A stretch of 64,000 nucleotides of DNA from Loigolactobacillus backii (GCF_003946275.1 NZ_RHNQ01000003.1:1-64000), one strand, 5' to 3'; shown: positions 36,885 to 49,125, counted from the first letter of the stretch. Numbers and translations are program-made. The notes: generated by a model from the letters alone, not told the origin.

Positions 36885-37213
36885 GGACGTTCTCCCTTCC
36901 CGTTACTAAGTTCCAAACCAATAATTCCAAGCAGTAAAATACCCAGCGCCAACAACTTACCAACCGATACTGGTTCACCAAGAATTGCCATCCCAACTAG
37001 CGAGGTTCCAGCCGTACCGATTCCCGTAAAAACGGCGTAGGTGACACCAACACCAAATGCTCGTAACGCAAAATTAAGAAAATAAAAACTACAAACCAGC
37101 AGAAATACAGTTAACAAAGTAGGACCTAATTGCGTAAAACCATGGCTGGCTTCCAAACTAGTCGCCCAACCAACCTCTAACAAACCAGCAATTAATAAAG
37201 AAATATAGGCCAT
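36881..37213 (-). CDS. Small multidrug resistance (SMR) family transporter, first subunit
   Basis: A 110-residue SMR protein with four helices and the conserved glutamate in AGLLEVGWATSLEASHGF (about 13). The third-helix signature GVTYAVFTGIGTAGTSLVGM is present. It overlaps the second subunit by four bases, so the two are translationally coupled and probably form an antiparallel heterodimer. ATG 37213 has GGAGGG six bases upstream; the frame extending to 37279 runs through a terminator hairpin and is rejected. That hairpin (37259-37291) could attenuate the pair or simply terminate mutL. Confidence 0.9.
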   Translation of the reverse strand: MAYISLLIAGLLEVGWATSLEASHGFTQLGPTLLTVFLLVCSFYFLNFALRAFGVGVTYAVFTGIGTAGTSLVGMAILGEPVSVGKLLALGILLLGIIGLELSNGKGERP

Positions 37214-37258
37214 TTTTATCCCTCCAAATTCAGCGTCGTCTTTTAACAAAATAAAAAA

Positions 37259-37291
37259 CGACCGAAGAATGCATGGCACATTCTTCGGCCG
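37259..37291 (-). terminator. Terminator between mutL and the SMR pair
   Basis: CGGCCGAAGAATG and CATTCTTCGGTCG arms form a 13-base stem followed on the minus strand by TTTTTTATTTTG. It is 186 bases after mutL and 46 bases before the SMR start, so it may be the mutL terminator or an attenuator in the SMR leader. Confidence 0.85.
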
Positions 37292-37476
37292 AAATTCTTG
37301 TCTGTACTTGATTAATTTAGACTCAGTTTAACAAACTAAAGCGCCATTTGGGCAATTGTTAAAACTATTTTACAATCTGCTCAGCAAACTCTTACAACTG
37401 AGAGTGGTGTCAAAAAAGCACCTAAATTCCACTTTGTAAACGAAAAACGCGAAATACCTAATTTGATTGCTGTTAA

Positions 37477-39426
37477 CTAAGCTTCACCACGCGCGCTTTC
37501 ATGACTATCTTGAATTCGCTTAAACATTTTTTCTAAATCATTTCCCGAGAAGTGAACTAGCACTGGCCGGCCATGTGGACAATTAAAGGGATTTTCACAC
37601 TGTGGTAAGCGGTGCAAAAGCGCCCGTGCCTGCTTGTCATCCAAATGATGATTGGCCTTAATTGCACGCTTACAACTCATCATAATCGCTGTTTTTTCGC
37701 GAAATGCTGCAACATCGATTTTATTATCTTCTAGAACATAATCAATCATTTCTTTAGCGGTATCCTCTTCTTGCCCAGCCTTAAACCAGGTTGGGTGGCT
37801 CCGCAAAATGAAACTATTTTGTCCAAAAGACTCTAAATTGATACCAACTTGCTTTAATATCGGTGCCCGATCTCGAATTCGAATAGCATCACTGGTCGGA
37901 TAATCCAAAACGAGCGGTACAAGTAAACTTTGTAGGTCTTGCGTGACTCTTCCAATTTCTTTACGGTAAAATTCGTAATTTACTCGTTCTTGGGCCGCAT
38001 GTTGATCTAAAATATAGAAACCATCTTCACCTTGGGCAAATAAGTAGGTGCCGTGCATTTGGCCAATATAGTCCAAATGGGGAAAACGCGGTTGCTGCCC
38101 TTGTTTTGGCTGTTCTACAGCTATTGTGGCCGCTTTAGGTTCAGTCCCAAAGGCAGCACCAACCTGCTCACTTTGATAGCGTGCATCAAAATCGGCCAGT
38201 CGCTGGGGATCTTCAAAAATGGGTTGATTGGCATTGGCCGCCGGTTTTGCGCCGGCGCTTTTTTTAGCGGCCACGGTTGGTGCTGACTCAGCAATTTGAT
38301 CAGCCACTGCCGAACTTTGAGCAGCAAGTTCTGTTGGTGCTTGCTGCCACTGCGTACTGGCCGCATTTAAATCAATTTGTAGTTGATCAGTATTTACTGG
38401 ATCCTTCCGGCGTAAGTTGCGATTTGCGTCTGGAATTAAGTTTTCCTGACTCAACCGAGCATAGATTGTTTTTTGAATCAGCTGTGAAAGCTCATCCTCT
38501 TTGCTCAAACGTACTTCCTGCTTGGCTGGATGAACGTTAACATCGACTAATATCGGGTCCATTTTAATCGCCAGCACAACAATTGGATACCGACCTACCA
38601 TTAATTTCGACCCGTAACCAGCGATGATCGCCTTGTTCAACTGATAATTTTTGATGTACCGACCATTAATTAAAACGGTCAAATAACGCCGTGAAGATCG
38701 GGTTAATTCAGGCAGTGATACAAAACCAGTCAATTGAAAATCGAGATCCTTTGCGGAAATTTCTAGCATCTTACGTGCATTCCCGACACCATAAATTCCG
38801 GCAATCGTTCGTTGTAATCCACCACTTCCACTTGTTTTTAAAATGACGTTGCCTTCATGAATTAACGAAAAAGCAACTTGGGGGTGGCTTAATGCTAAGC
38901 GGTTAACAATATCACCAATATTAGCAAGTTCGGTTTGTGGTGACTTAACGTATTTTAACCGGGCCGGTGTATTAAAGAAGAGGTCCTTAACACTAACTGT
39001 TGTCCCTTGCCGCACGGCACTATGTTTTTGCTCAATTAACTTACCCCCACGATAATGAACGTACTCCCCAATCTCCGCGCCAGTCGAGCTTTCCAGTGTC
39101 ATGTCAGAAACCGAGGCAATACTTGGTAAGGCCTCACCACGAAAACCTAATGAGCGAACCTTAAACAAATCTTCCCGCGACGTAATTTTACTGGTGGCAT
39201 GGCGCTTAAACGCCGTGGTAACCTCAGCGGCCGGAATGCCGGCCCCATTATCAATGACCTGAATTCGCCGTAGCCCAGCCTCTTCAACGATAATATCAAT
39301 TTGATTACCACCGGCATCTAAAGCGTTTTCCACTAATTCCTTAACAACAGATGCTGGCCGTTCAATTACTTCACCAGCCGCAATTTGGTTGGTTAAGACT
39401 TCCGCCAATTCCTGAATTTTGGCCAT
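37477..39426 (-). CDS. mutL: DNA mismatch repair endonuclease MutL
   Basis: MutL is the ATPase and nicking endonuclease linking MutS to downstream repair. The 649-residue protein has the GHKL ATPase motifs [24 protein letters not shown] and [13 protein letters not shown], a poorly conserved Ala/Gln-rich linker (about 345-425), and the C-terminal domain with the endonuclease motif [14 protein letters not shown] and the accessory motifs SCKRAIKAN and CPHGRPVLV. It follows mutS after 65 bases, in the ymdB-ymcA-mutS-mutL order known from Bacillus. Confidence 0.97.
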   Translation of the reverse strand: MAKIQELAEVLTNQIAAGEVIERPASVVKELVENALDAGGNQIDIIVEEAGLRRIQVIDNGAGIPAAEVTTAFKRHATSKITSREDLFKVRSLGFRGEALPSIASVSDMTLESSTGAEIGEYVHYRGGKLIEQKHSAVRQGTTVSVKDLFFNTPARLKYVKSPQTELANIGDIVNRLALSHPQVAFSLIHEGNVILKTSGSGGLQRTIAGIYGVGNARKMLEISAKDLDFQLTGFVSLPELTRSSRRYLTVLINGRYIKNYQLNKAIIAGYGSKLMVGRYPIVVLAIKMDPILVDVNVHPAKQEVRLSKEDELSQLIQKTIYARLSQENLIPDANRNLRRKDPVNTDQLQIDLNAASTQWQQAPTELAAQSSAVADQIAESAPTVAAKKSAGAKPAANANQPIFEDPQRLADFDARYQSEQVGAAFGTEPKAATIAVEQPKQGQQPRFPHLDYIGQMHGTYLFAQGEDGFYILDQHAAQERVNYEFYRKEIGRVTQDLQSLLVPLVLDYPTSDAIRIRDRAPILKQVGINLESFGQNSFILRSHPTWFKAGQEEDTAKEMIDYVLEDNKIDVAAFREKTAIMMSCKRAIKANHHLDDKQARALLHRLPQCENPFNCPHGRPVLVHFSGNDLEKMFKRIQDSHESARGEA

Positions 39427-39491
39427 GATCCTACCTCCTCAGTTACTTAATGACCATTTTGCATTACCACGCAAAACCTTAATTTATGCAC

Positions 39492-42197
39492 CTAATCTTT
39501 TAATTTCTGCTGCCACTTGTAAAGCGTGTTCATGACGTCCATTGGTGTCATGCCCATTAAATTGAGTTCCTTTAAATCAGTTAGAACTTTGCCTTCTGCT
39601 TTGGACACGTTGTTCTCTTGGTAATTAAACAAAGCCAATTGTTCATCAACTTCGGCTGACTGCTTTTCGGTCTCCTTAGAAGTTACGGCACTACCCGGCT
39701 TTTGTTCAGCGTTAACTTCCTTAACCGCTGAAGGAACGGCCGCCGCAGAACTAACAGGCTGATCAGTTCCTGCAGCCGCAGTATCAGTTTGTTCACCGCT
39801 GGGTAACACCGTTGGCTGCTTTTCCAGCTTAGTTAAAATAGTTGTCGCCCGTTTTAGTAGGCTATCAGGTAACCCCGCTAGCTTGGCGACGTGAATCCCG
39901 TAAGACTTATCCGCCGCGCCAGGCAACATTTTATGCAAGAAAACGAGCGTTCCATTTTCTTCAACGGCACCAACGTGAACATTCTTTAAACCAGGTAAAC
40001 GTGATTCTAAGGCAGTCAATTCATGATAATGCGTCGAAAATAATGTTTTAGCATGAACGTGATCGTGCAGATATTCGATAATTGCCTGGGCTAAAGCCAT
40101 CCCATCATAAGTTGCCGTTCCCCGGCCAATTTCGTCAAATAAAACCAGGCTATTTTGCGTTGCGTGGGCCAAAGCCTCATTTGATTCCATCATTTCCACC
40201 ATAAAAGTACTTTGCCCTGAAATTAAATCATCAGCCGCCCCAATTCGCGTAAAAATCTGGTCAAAAATCGGCAACGTTGCCTTGGTTGCTGGAACAAAAC
40301 ACCCCATTTGCGCCATGATAACGATCAAGGCCAATTGTCGCATATAAGTACTTTTACCTGACATATTTGGCCCGGTAATTAATAAAATAGCGTTATCCGG
40401 CGTCATTGTCACGTCATTAGGAATATATTTTTGTTCGCCCAATACCTTTTCAACAACTGGGTGCCGCCCAGCGACAATTTTCAAGTCATGTTGTTGTTTA
40501 GTTAATGTCGGCCGCACATAATGGTAGTTTTCGCTGGTCACGGCAAAGCTTTGTAAAACGTCTAATTCGGCAACACCCTTTGCTAACTGCTGTAGCCGGT
40601 GGATTTGTGCCTTAACCTTCTCGCGAACTTCAGTAAATAAATCATATTCCAACGCCGTTGATTTTTCTTGCGCCTCCAAAATCAGTGTTTCCTTTTCCTT
40701 TAACTCCGGTGTGCTAAATCGTTCGGCATTAGTCAACGTCTGCTTACGTTCGTAACGACCTTCTGGTAAGGTGGCCAAATTGGCCTTGGTAACTTCAATG
40801 TAATAACCAAAAATGCGGTTAAAGCCAATTTTAAGGTTATGGATGCCGGTCGTTTTTCGCTCTTTGGCCTGCAATTCGGCAATCCACTGTTTACCATTTT
40901 TCATTGCGTCACGATAATCATCTAATTGCTGATTATAGCCGGACTTAATTAAGTTACCATCCTTCGTTGAAACCGGCGGATCATCGTTAATGGCCAGGTC
41001 GATTAAATCCGTTACGTCACTAACTGGATCCAAGTGATCAATCACATCATCAAACGTGCCATCATTGATAGTCGCCAAAATATCCTTCACTTTTGGAATT
41101 TGCAGTAATGATGTTTTTAACTGGATTAAATCACGCCCGTTAACATTCCCAAAGGCCACTCGCCCAGCTAAACGTTCTAAATCATAAACCTTAGTTAATT
41201 CTTCTTGTAAACTAGAACGTTCAAAAAAATGATCCAGCAAACTAGCTACTTTGTTTTGGCGGCGGGTAATCGCAGCGTAATTAATTAACGGCCGATCAAG
41301 CCACTGCTTTAATAAACGACCACCCATCGCCGTTTTAGTACTATCCAATAACCACAATAACGTCCCGTTGCGGTTCTCGTTACGCATTGAAGTTACTAAT
41401 TCTAAATTGCGCTTGGCGTAGTGATCCATCTTGAGAAAATGTGACGGCTCATATTCTTCCGCCGCCTGTAAATGGGCCAACGTTCGCTTTTGCGTCACCG
41501 TCAAATACATCAATAATTGTTCTACAACTTTAACTTCCGTCATATCCGTTAAATTTTGCGTCACAAATGCTAATTCAGCGTGCGGCGTAATTTTATCCTG
41601 ATAGGAAATTAGAATTCCTAGTTTAGTTAGATCAGCCAAAAGTTTGGGACTAACTTCATGGTTGGCCACAATTTCTTTCGTGCGCAAACTCATTGTTTCG
41701 TTGACAACATCTTCTTCGCCAACTAAGAGGCTAACTTTGAGTTCACCAGTGGACAGATCAGTGTAGGCAAAACCATAGTGATCCTTTTTGGCCTCAATTA
41801 AGGCCGTTAAATAATTATTTGACTTGGCCGTGGCTGCCTTTTGATCCATATTAGTTCCTGGCGTAACCAACTGAATAACTTCACGTTTGACCATGCCGAC
41901 TGCTTTTCTAGGATCTTCCGTCTGTTCACAAATTGCGACTTTATAACCTTTATCCACCAAAATATCAACGTAATTTTGGGCAGCATGGTGGGGCACACCA
42001 CACATTGGAATCGGATCAGCGGCACTTTTATTTCGCGCCGTTAAAGTTAGTTCTAAAAGTTGTGCCCCTTTAATCGCATCGTCATTGAACAATTCGTAGA
42101 AATCACCAATTCGATAAAATAAAAAGGCATCTGGATAATCCTTTTTAATGGCATTATATTGTTCCATCATTGGTGTCTCTTTTGTTTTCTGTGGCAC
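39492..42197 (-). CDS. mutS: DNA mismatch repair protein MutS
   Basis: MutS recognises mismatches. The 901-residue protein starts with [34 protein letters not shown], including the F-Y-E mismatch-stacking motif. It contains the connector and lever domains and the ATPase with [19 protein letters not shown] (Walker A), [10 protein letters not shown] and [20 protein letters not shown]. About 60 residues of Ala/Ser/Thr/Glu-rich sequence (about 805-865) are inserted before the terminal EQLALFNYQ, a likely sliding-clamp-binding motif, making the protein longer than usual. It is 2 bases from ymcA. Confidence 0.97.
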   Translation of the reverse strand: MPQKTKETPMMEQYNAIKKDYPDAFLFYRIGDFYELFNDDAIKGAQLLELTLTARNKSAADPIPMCGVPHHAAQNYVDILVDKGYKVAICEQTEDPRKAVGMVKREVIQLVTPGTNMDQKAATAKSNNYLTALIEAKKDHYGFAYTDLSTGELKVSLLVGEEDVVNETMSLRTKEIVANHEVSPKLLADLTKLGILISYQDKITPHAELAFVTQNLTDMTEVKVVEQLLMYLTVTQKRTLAHLQAAEEYEPSHFLKMDHYAKRNLELVTSMRNENRNGTLLWLLDSTKTAMGGRLLKQWLDRPLINYAAITRRQNKVASLLDHFFERSSLQEELTKVYDLERLAGRVAFGNVNGRDLIQLKTSLLQIPKVKDILATINDGTFDDVIDHLDPVSDVTDLIDLAINDDPPVSTKDGNLIKSGYNQQLDDYRDAMKNGKQWIAELQAKERKTTGIHNLKIGFNRIFGYYIEVTKANLATLPEGRYERKQTLTNAERFSTPELKEKETLILEAQEKSTALEYDLFTEVREKVKAQIHRLQQLAKGVAELDVLQSFAVTSENYHYVRPTLTKQQHDLKIVAGRHPVVEKVLGEQKYIPNDVTMTPDNAILLITGPNMSGKSTYMRQLALIVIMAQMGCFVPATKATLPIFDQIFTRIGAADDLISGQSTFMVEMMESNEALAHATQNSLVLFDEIGRGTATYDGMALAQAIIEYLHDHVHAKTLFSTHYHELTALESRLPGLKNVHVGAVEENGTLVFLHKMLPGAADKSYGIHVAKLAGLPDSLLKRATTILTKLEKQPTVLPSGEQTDTAAAGTDQPVSSAAAVPSAVKEVNAEQKPGSAVTSKETEKQSAEVDEQLALFNYQENNVSKAEGKVLTDLKELNLMGMTPMDVMNTLYKWQQKLKD

Positions 42198-42199
42198 GA

Positions 42200-42580
42200 T
42201 TAATGCCCTTCTTTCTCTGTTAAATCTGAAACTGCTTTCTGCAGATGATCCGTAATAAAACGTAACGTCTCATCTGCTTCAAATAAAGCATCCCGATAGG
42301 CCTTGGTTAAGGGATGTTGGTCCAACTCCTGCTTTAATTGATCCGCCTCTTGCTTTGCTTTTGCAGCAGCCTGGGGCTTATCATAATGGGCATCGTTAAC
42401 AATGTTCTTCTGCGCTATTTCTAATTGCTGCTGCAGCTTTCGCAATTTTTCATTTTGGTTGACCTGTTTAGCAACAAATTGATAATTTTTAATTGTTTCT
42501 TCTTGCTGAATTAAGTGTGTTAAACGCACTAAAGCTTGACGGGTTTTATCATCCATCAAGCTTTTGTCGGTTAAGTTCAT
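42200..42580 (-). CDS. ymcA: YlbF/YmcA family regulator
   Basis: A 126-residue, mostly alpha-helical protein of the YlbF/YmcA (DUF964) family. In B. subtilis YmcA (RicA) with YlbF and YaaT promotes RNase Y-dependent mRNA processing and competence/sporulation. The segment [48 protein letters not shown] fits the family. ATG 42580 is chosen with GAGGTG 6 bases upstream. It lies between ymdB and mutS, the same neighbourhood as ymcA in Bacillus, which supports the YmcA assignment over YlbF. Confidence 0.85.
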   Translation of the reverse strand: MNLTDKSLMDDKTRQALVRLTHLIQQEETIKNYQFVAKQVNQNEKLRKLQQQLEIAQKNIVNDAHYDKPQAAAKAKQEADQLKQELDQHPLTKAYRDALFEADETLRFITDHLQKAVSDLTEKEGH

Positions 42581-42593
42581 AACGTTCACCTCA

Positions 42594-43403
42594 TTATTGT
42601 TCAAAACCAAACGGGTGATCTGCATTAATCAAAACTGGTTCAATATGTTTTGCCCTACCAGTTGTATCATCAATTTCAATAAAGCATCCCGATAAAATAC
42701 CGCGACCATCTTCCTTAACCTCATACCGGGTTGGCATCTGGGTTAAAAAGCGTTCGATACTCTTTGCGGGTTTAACGCCTAAAATAGCATCGTAGGCCCC
42801 GGTCATCCCAGCATCAGTCAAATAGGCCGTCCCATTTGGCAAGATCCGTGCATCATTGGTTTGAACGTGAGTATGCGTTCCAACTAACGCGGATATTTGA
42901 CCATCTAGATACCACGCCAAGGCCTCTTTTTCAGCCGTTGTCTCCGCGTGAAAATCAATAAACACTAGATCTGTTTGCTGGTGAATCTCTTTTAATAATC
43001 GATCAGCCTTATGAAATGGATTAGCCAACGATTGCCCCATTAACGCGTTACCCTGCAAATTAATCACAGCTAGTTTAAGCTGATTAACTTGTACGTAGAC
43101 GAAGCCTAACCCTGGCGTCGTTTCTTCAGGGAAATTAGCCGGTCGCACCATTTTTTTGGCACTGTCAATAAAGTCAAAAATATCGCGGTTATCCCAAACA
43201 TGATTACCCATGGTGACAACGTCCGCACCGGCCTGTAAAAAGCCTTTGTAGATTTTCTCCGTAATCCCGCGACCGCCAGCAGCATTTTCACCATTGACAA
43301 TCGTCACTTGTGGCCGAAATTTCGTTTTTAGTTGTGGTAAGTAATCTTTGATCATGTCCCGACCGCGCGATCCCATAACATCCCCAACAAATAATATCCG
43401 CAT
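42594..43403 (-). CDS. ymdB: YmdB-family metallophosphoesterase
   Basis: A 269-residue calcineurin-like phosphodiesterase of the YmdB family, active on 2',3'- or 3',5'-cyclic nucleotides in homologs and affecting biofilm and motility decisions. Metal-binding motifs are clear: FVGDVMGSRGR, IVNGENAAGGRGIT, VVTMGNHVWDNRDI, FIDFHAETTAEKEAL and VGTHTHVQTNDARILPNGTAYLTDAGMTG. ATG 43403 has GAGGAG 6 bases upstream. It is followed by ymcA (13 bases) and mutS, so the four genes ymdB-ymcA-mutS-mutL are probably co-transcribed. Confidence 0.94.
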   Translation of the reverse strand: MRILFVGDVMGSRGRDMIKDYLPQLKTKFRPQVTIVNGENAAGGRGITEKIYKGFLQAGADVVTMGNHVWDNRDIFDFIDSAKKMVRPANFPEETTPGLGFVYVQVNQLKLAVINLQGNALMGQSLANPFHKADRLLKEIHQQTDLVFIDFHAETTAEKEALAWYLDGQISALVGTHTHVQTNDARILPNGTAYLTDAGMTGAYDAILGVKPAKSIERFLTQMPTRYEVKEDGRGILSGCFIEIDDTTGRAKHIEPVLINADHPFGFEQ

Positions 43404-43498
43404 CTTACTCCTCTTTTCCAATCAACATACAATCATTGTACCATTTTTAATTTACCAGAAAGCTAAAGCACCCTTTTTAGTCGATTCTAAGCAAAACA

Positions 43499-45328
43499 TT
43501 AGCGTTTTAGATGATAACTATAGGTTGCGACGACAATGTCTTCCCGGGAGGCCAGTGCGGCCCGCAAACGGAAGCTTGTCTGGTTATGCAAAATATTCTG
43601 CCAGGGTTTCTTCGGCATGAATTGTGGTACTAAAATTGTAATTGTGTAATTACGGTTCCGGGCGTTCTTACTAATAATTTCCGCAAAACGCAGTACTGGC
43701 CGTGAAACCGAACGGTAAGACGAATGAATATCAACGAAACGAATGTCCGGAAAATCTTTTTTGAATTCAGATTCTGTCTCGTGTTCCTTAGCCGGATTTT
43801 CGTCCATTGAGACGTGCATGGCAATGACATAATCACCAATTGAACGCGCATAATTAAGCGCCCCCACCGTTACTTGAGTCACATTGCTTACCAATACAAT
43901 CACTGTGCTACCAGCGTAGTCATGAAATTTAACCTGTTCCACCAACCGGAGTTGCGCGGCAACTTTATGATAATGATCATGAATTTTATAAAAAACCAAC
44001 AACACAATTGGCATAATAATAAAGTATGGCCAAACATCGCCTAGGTGATACATCAATAGAAAAATAAAGATTGAAAATGAAATTAAGGCACCAACAAAAT
44101 TGGCCAGTGAGCGCCCAATCCAACCCTTTGAACGTTCGTGCCACCATTTACGAATCATCCCTGTTTGACTCAACGTAAATGGTACGAAAACGCCGGTTGC
44201 GTAGAGTGGAATCAAACGTTCCGTACTCCCATTGAAAATAAAGATTAAAACAATTGAACCTAACGCCAACGTTAAAATACCATTTGAATAGCCTAAACGA
44301 TCCCCCCGATCCATATACATGTGGGGCATAAATTTATCCTTAGCTAAATTATAGGCCAAAATTGGAAAGGCGGAAAAGCCTGTATTGGCCGCCAACGCCA
44401 AAATTAAGGCCGTCGAGAACTGTAAAATGTAGAACATGACACTGCCATGACCAAAGATTGCGGCCCCAACCTGCGATAAAATCGTCACTTTTAATTTGGG
44501 GGTAATCCCTAAATACCAGTTTAAATAGGTTACTCCGGCAAAGAAGAAACCTAAAATAATACCCATAATTGCCAGCGTTGCAGCAGCGTTTTTGGCCTTA
44601 GGCTTTTTGAAAAACGGAACCGCATTTGAAATAGCCTCAACCCCAGTCAAGGATGACGAACCTGAAGAAAAGGCCCGCAAAATCAGGCCAACAGTGATCC
44701 CAGGTACTGCGGCACCAACTAATGATGTTGCGTGAAAGGCCAAACTACCAGTGGAAATCTTGGCCAAGCCAGTAAGAATCATAATGGTAATGACGACCAC
44801 AAATAAATATACTGGGATCATTAACAGTGACGCTGAATCACGCAGTCCCCGTAAATTCATCGCTGTAATTAACACCACAATAATAATTGCAATTCCCACT
44901 TGATTACCATAGAGCGCCGGCACCGCCGAGATAATGGCCTCTGTCCCAGCAGAAACGGAAACAGCCACGGTTAACATATAATCAACTAACAGTGAGCCTC
45001 CGGCAATCAGGCCGGGATAAGTTCCTAAATTTTCACTAGAAACAATGTAGGCGCCCCCGCCTTGTGGATAAGCATGAATAATTTGCCGATAAGATAAAAT
45101 GAGTGACGTTAATAAGATCAGTACAAAGGCCGCAATCGGTAAAGAATACCAAATTGCTGCTGCCGAAAGTGTGATTAAAACTGTCACAATCTGTTCGGTT
45201 CCGTAAGCAACTGATGATAACGCGTCAGAAGACAATAGTGCCAACGCCTTAACCTTACTCAGCTGTTGTCCCCCTTCATCGGACGACTTTAATGGTTTAC
45301 CGATGAAGAATCGTTTGATATGTTGCAT
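43499..45328 (-). CDS. kimA: KimA-type high-affinity potassium transporter (APC superfamily)
   Basis: A 609-residue integral membrane protein. The N-terminal half has about 12 helices of the APC fold, beginning LSSDALSSVAYGTEQI and QIIHAYPQGGGAYIVSSENLG, which match B. subtilis KimA (YdaO), a K+/H+ symporter. The C-terminal about 150 residues form a soluble cytosolic domain (VKFHDYAGSTVIVLVSNVTQVTVGALNYARSIG). KimA proteins are inhibited by c-di-AMP and are often under a c-di-AMP riboswitch. I searched the leader and did not find that motif. Length and topology agree with KimA, but generic APC amino-acid permeases are related. Confidence 0.88.
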   Translation of the reverse strand: MQHIKRFFIGKPLKSSDEGGQQLSKVKALALLSSDALSSVAYGTEQIVTVLITLSAAAIWYSLPIAAFVLILLTSLILSYRQIIHAYPQGGGAYIVSSENLGTYPGLIAGGSLLVDYMLTVAVSVSAGTEAIISAVPALYGNQVGIAIIIVVLITAMNLRGLRDSASLLMIPVYLFVVVITIMILTGLAKISTGSLAFHATSLVGAAVPGITVGLILRAFSSGSSSLTGVEAISNAVPFFKKPKAKNAAATLAIMGIILGFFFAGVTYLNWYLGITPKLKVTILSQVGAAIFGHGSVMFYILQFSTALILALAANTGFSAFPILAYNLAKDKFMPHMYMDRGDRLGYSNGILTLALGSIVLIFIFNGSTERLIPLYATGVFVPFTLSQTGMIRKWWHERSKGWIGRSLANFVGALISFSIFIFLLMYHLGDVWPYFIIMPIVLLVFYKIHDHYHKVAAQLRLVEQVKFHDYAGSTVIVLVSNVTQVTVGALNYARSIGDYVIAMHVSMDENPAKEHETESEFKKDFPDIRFVDIHSSYRSVSRPVLRFAEIISKNARNRNYTITILVPQFMPKKPWQNILHNQTSFRLRAALASREDIVVATYSYHLKR

Positions 45329-45465
45329 GACTTTTAGCTCTCCCTTTTATAAATCAAATGCTTATTCTCCGAGCGGCACAGACGCATCCCAACTCGTAAA
45401 ACAACTTGCTACACTGTCGTTATTCCCTAAACAAAAAAACAAGGCATAGCGTTCAGCCTAGGAAA

Positions 45466-45504
45466 GTGTTTGAAAAAGCGCAGGAACCTAGTCTTTTCAA
45501 ACAC
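45466..45504 (-). repeat. Perfect 11-bp stem-loop in the kimA leader
   Basis: GTGTTTGAAAA and TTTTCAAACAC enclose 17 bases, about 140-180 bases upstream of the kimA start codon. It lacks a T-tail and may be a regulatory structure. Confidence 0.6.
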
Positions 45505-45973
45505 ATTTACACTGAATTAGTCGGGGAAACACTACTTAAAGTAATTTCCAAACATGACTCAGACCAGCTCTGCCTGTCCTACCAGTTTCCAATAGCCGTA
45601 TAAGCAGCATAAACGGCATTTATAGTTACATTTAGGTTAATTTACTAATGATAAACAAGAATTATTGTACGCTTATCAATCTCCGTATTCTAGCCCGAAT
45701 TTTGTTTAAATTTACAAATTGAATCAACACGCACAACGTAGCTAAATTAATGGTAAAAATTGCGCGTCGTAACCTAATAATTTCTAGGTTCTAATTCATA
45801 ATACCAGTTAATTCATTAAAGTATATCCCCCAGCGAATTTTGTTTAATTTTTCCTAGTGATTTAGACATTTTACGCTAGGCAGTAGCACCCAAAACAGCG
45901 CAAAAGTCAATTCTGTCATTATTACCTTTAATCAGCTCAGAACGTAATCAACGTTTAGAATATTCCAAAACAA

Positions 45974-46006
45974 AGAGGCCACTGACTTTTTAGTCAGCGG
46001 CCTCTT
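45974..46006 (-). terminator. Palindromic terminator downstream of groEL
   Basis: AGAGGCCACTGAC and GTCAGCGGCCTCT form a stem with a TTTTTA-type loop. The minus-strand tail is TTTGTTTT. It lies about 200 bases after groEL. The sequence following the right arm (CTTACTATTTCCGATCATTAC) resembles one end of the GACAAAAGTC repeat family. Confidence 0.7.
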
Positions 46007-46202
46007 ACTATTTCCGATCATTACCTAATGCGTAATGGTAGAACCAAGGTTTTCATCAGTTTATTCAGATTGGCGTTTAACCATTAATTGAATAATTTAG
46101 CTGCGATTACTTGTAGTTCGTGGTCTATTCTATAAAACTAGACCCATATTAGTTATGAACCAAGTCGTGCTTAAAAATGGCTTCCTAAGTTGGCAGATCA
46201 GG

Positions 46203-47879
<1,677 letters not shown>

Positions 47880-48005
47880 TTACAATCTGTTTTTGTTATG
47901 TTCACTACTATATTTTTTGCAGTTTTTTGGAAGTTACAAATTTTAATATTTGTGTTTAATTCTAAAGGAACCGTATTAACTAAGTTACTAATACGCTAAG
48001 CAAAG

Positions 48006-48290
48006 TTATTCAACAATTGCTAATAAATCCTTTTCATGTAAAACTAAATAGTCGGCGCCGTCGTAAGAAACATTGGTACCGGAATACTTATCAAACATAA
48101 CGTTATCGTCAACCTTGACTGTCAAGGGAACAACGTCACCATGATGATTTGTGGCACCTGGGCCTGCTGCTACTACTTTACCCGTTGTTGGTTTTTCTTT
48201 TGCGTTAGAAGCTAACACAATACCACCAACTGTTTTTTCTTCTTCATCTTCTACTGAAACAATGACGCGATCGCCTAATGGTTTTAACAC
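48006..48290 (-). CDS. groES: Co-chaperonin GroES (Hsp10)
   Basis: GroES forms the heptameric lid of GroEL. The 94-residue protein contains [36 protein letters not shown] (with the mobile loop) and ends [27 protein letters not shown]. The GTG at 48290 is chosen because GGAGGG lies 7 bases upstream and the family starts at this point; the ATG at 48305 overlaps that site. It is preceded by a CIRCE operator, so HrcA repression is likely. Confidence 0.97.
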   Translation of the reverse strand: MLKPLGDRVIVSVEDEEEKTVGGIVLASNAKEKPTTGKVVAAGPGATNHHGDVVPLTVKVDDNVMFDKYSGTNVSYDGADYLVLHEKDLLAIVE

Positions 48291-48322
48291 GTTTAATCCC
48301 TCCATTTATCATTTGATGAGTT

Positions 48323-48349
48323 TTAGCACTCCTAGCAGTTAAGTGCTAA
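48323..48349. promoter_or_regulatory. CIRCE operator of groESL
   Basis: TTAGCACTC-N9-AAGTGCTAA differs from the CIRCE consensus (TTAGCACTC-N9-GAGTGCTAA) at one position. It lies 33 bases upstream of groES on the minus strand; upstream of it, TTGCAT and a TATTAT/TATAAA region form the promoter. HrcA is the expected repressor, but hrcA is outside this window. Confidence 0.93.
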
Positions 48350-48486
48350 TCACAATATTTATAATAACATGTTCTAGTTTGAATGCAAGTCTTAAGCACA
48401 AAAAAGCTTTAAAAATTTAATTAAAACCGCTAAGCTAGAAAGAGATATTTTAACGTACAAAAATCAACGCTCTAAAGGAGGATTAT

Positions 48487-49125
48487 ATGCTCGCACGAAA
48501 AAATGCTGTCAGTACCCTTAGCGTTTATTTGATTATTTTCTTATTACCTGCTTTAGTTAATTCAATTATTCGTTTAAAAACGGCTTTATACCTTTTTCAA
48601 ACAATTGATTACGTGGTGGGTGCGGCTATTCTAATCATCATCTACCAGAAATTTTTTGCACCAACGCAAATGGAAAAGGGAGCGCAAACAAAAACTAGCC
48701 AGATTATTCTCTGGGGTATTCTTGGTGCTTTTCTGGCTCTGATTGGTCAACTTGCCGCCAGCTACTTAGATCAGCTTATCTTTCACACCACGACTAGCTC
48801 GGCCAACACCAGCGCTATCTTGACCGTTATTCGAAGCTACCCTTACTACCTAATCATGGCCGTCGTTGCCGCACCAATTATGGAAGAACTAGTTTTTCGG
48901 CGGACCATTTTTGGCTACCTTACTCCCTTCACTGGTAAATTTGGCGCCGCTCTAATCTCCAGTGTCTTTTTTGCCATCGCTCACAATGATAACCATTTAC
49001 TAACTTACACAGCCATTGGCCTAGTCTTTTGTTACCTCTATCAGCGAACGGGCAAGATTGCGACTTCAATGATTAGCCACATGGTGATGAATGGCATTGT
49101 AATCTTAATGTTACTCTATCGTTAA
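48487..49125 (+). CDS. CPBP family intramembrane metalloprotease
   Basis: A 212-residue integral membrane protein of the CPBP (Abi/CAAX-like) protease family. Seven or so hydrophobic segments are visible. The catalytic motifs are present: MEELVFRRTIFGYL (EExxxR), FFAIAHNDNH and HMVMNG. AAAGGAGG precedes the ATG by 6 bases. The same type of gene (ydiL) is next to groESL in Bacillus. Substrates are unknown; related proteins in lactic acid bacteria contribute to bacteriocin immunity, but no bacteriocin gene lies nearby. Confidence 0.88.
   Translation: MLARKNAVSTLSVYLIIFLLPALVNSIIRLKTALYLFQTIDYVVGAAILIIIYQKFFAPTQMEKGAQTKTSQIILWGILGAFLALIGQLAASYLDQLIFHTTTSSANTSAILTVIRSYPYYLIMAVVAAPIMEELVFRRTIFGYLTPFTGKFGAALISSVFFAIAHNDNHLLTYTAIGLVFCYLYQRTGKIATSMISHMVMNGIVILMLLYR

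Larger units (their letters stand above)
45329..46202. other. Long non-coding region between kimA and groEL
   Basis: Nearly 870 bases without a supported gene. It includes an 11-base perfect stem (45466-45504) in the kimA leader and the palindrome at 45974-46004. A plus-strand frame near 45406-45603 has no ribosome-binding site and covers the stem, so it is not called. The kimA promoter could not be placed. Confidence 0.5.

Noticed and set aside
45406-45603. 65-codon plus-strand frame in the kimA leader
   Set aside because: No ribosome-binding site and it runs through the perfect stem-loop.
48487-49125. Bacteriocin immunity role for the CPBP protein
   Set aside because: No bacteriocin precursor or transporter gene is visible nearby, and the position beside groESL is that of the housekeeping ydiL type.
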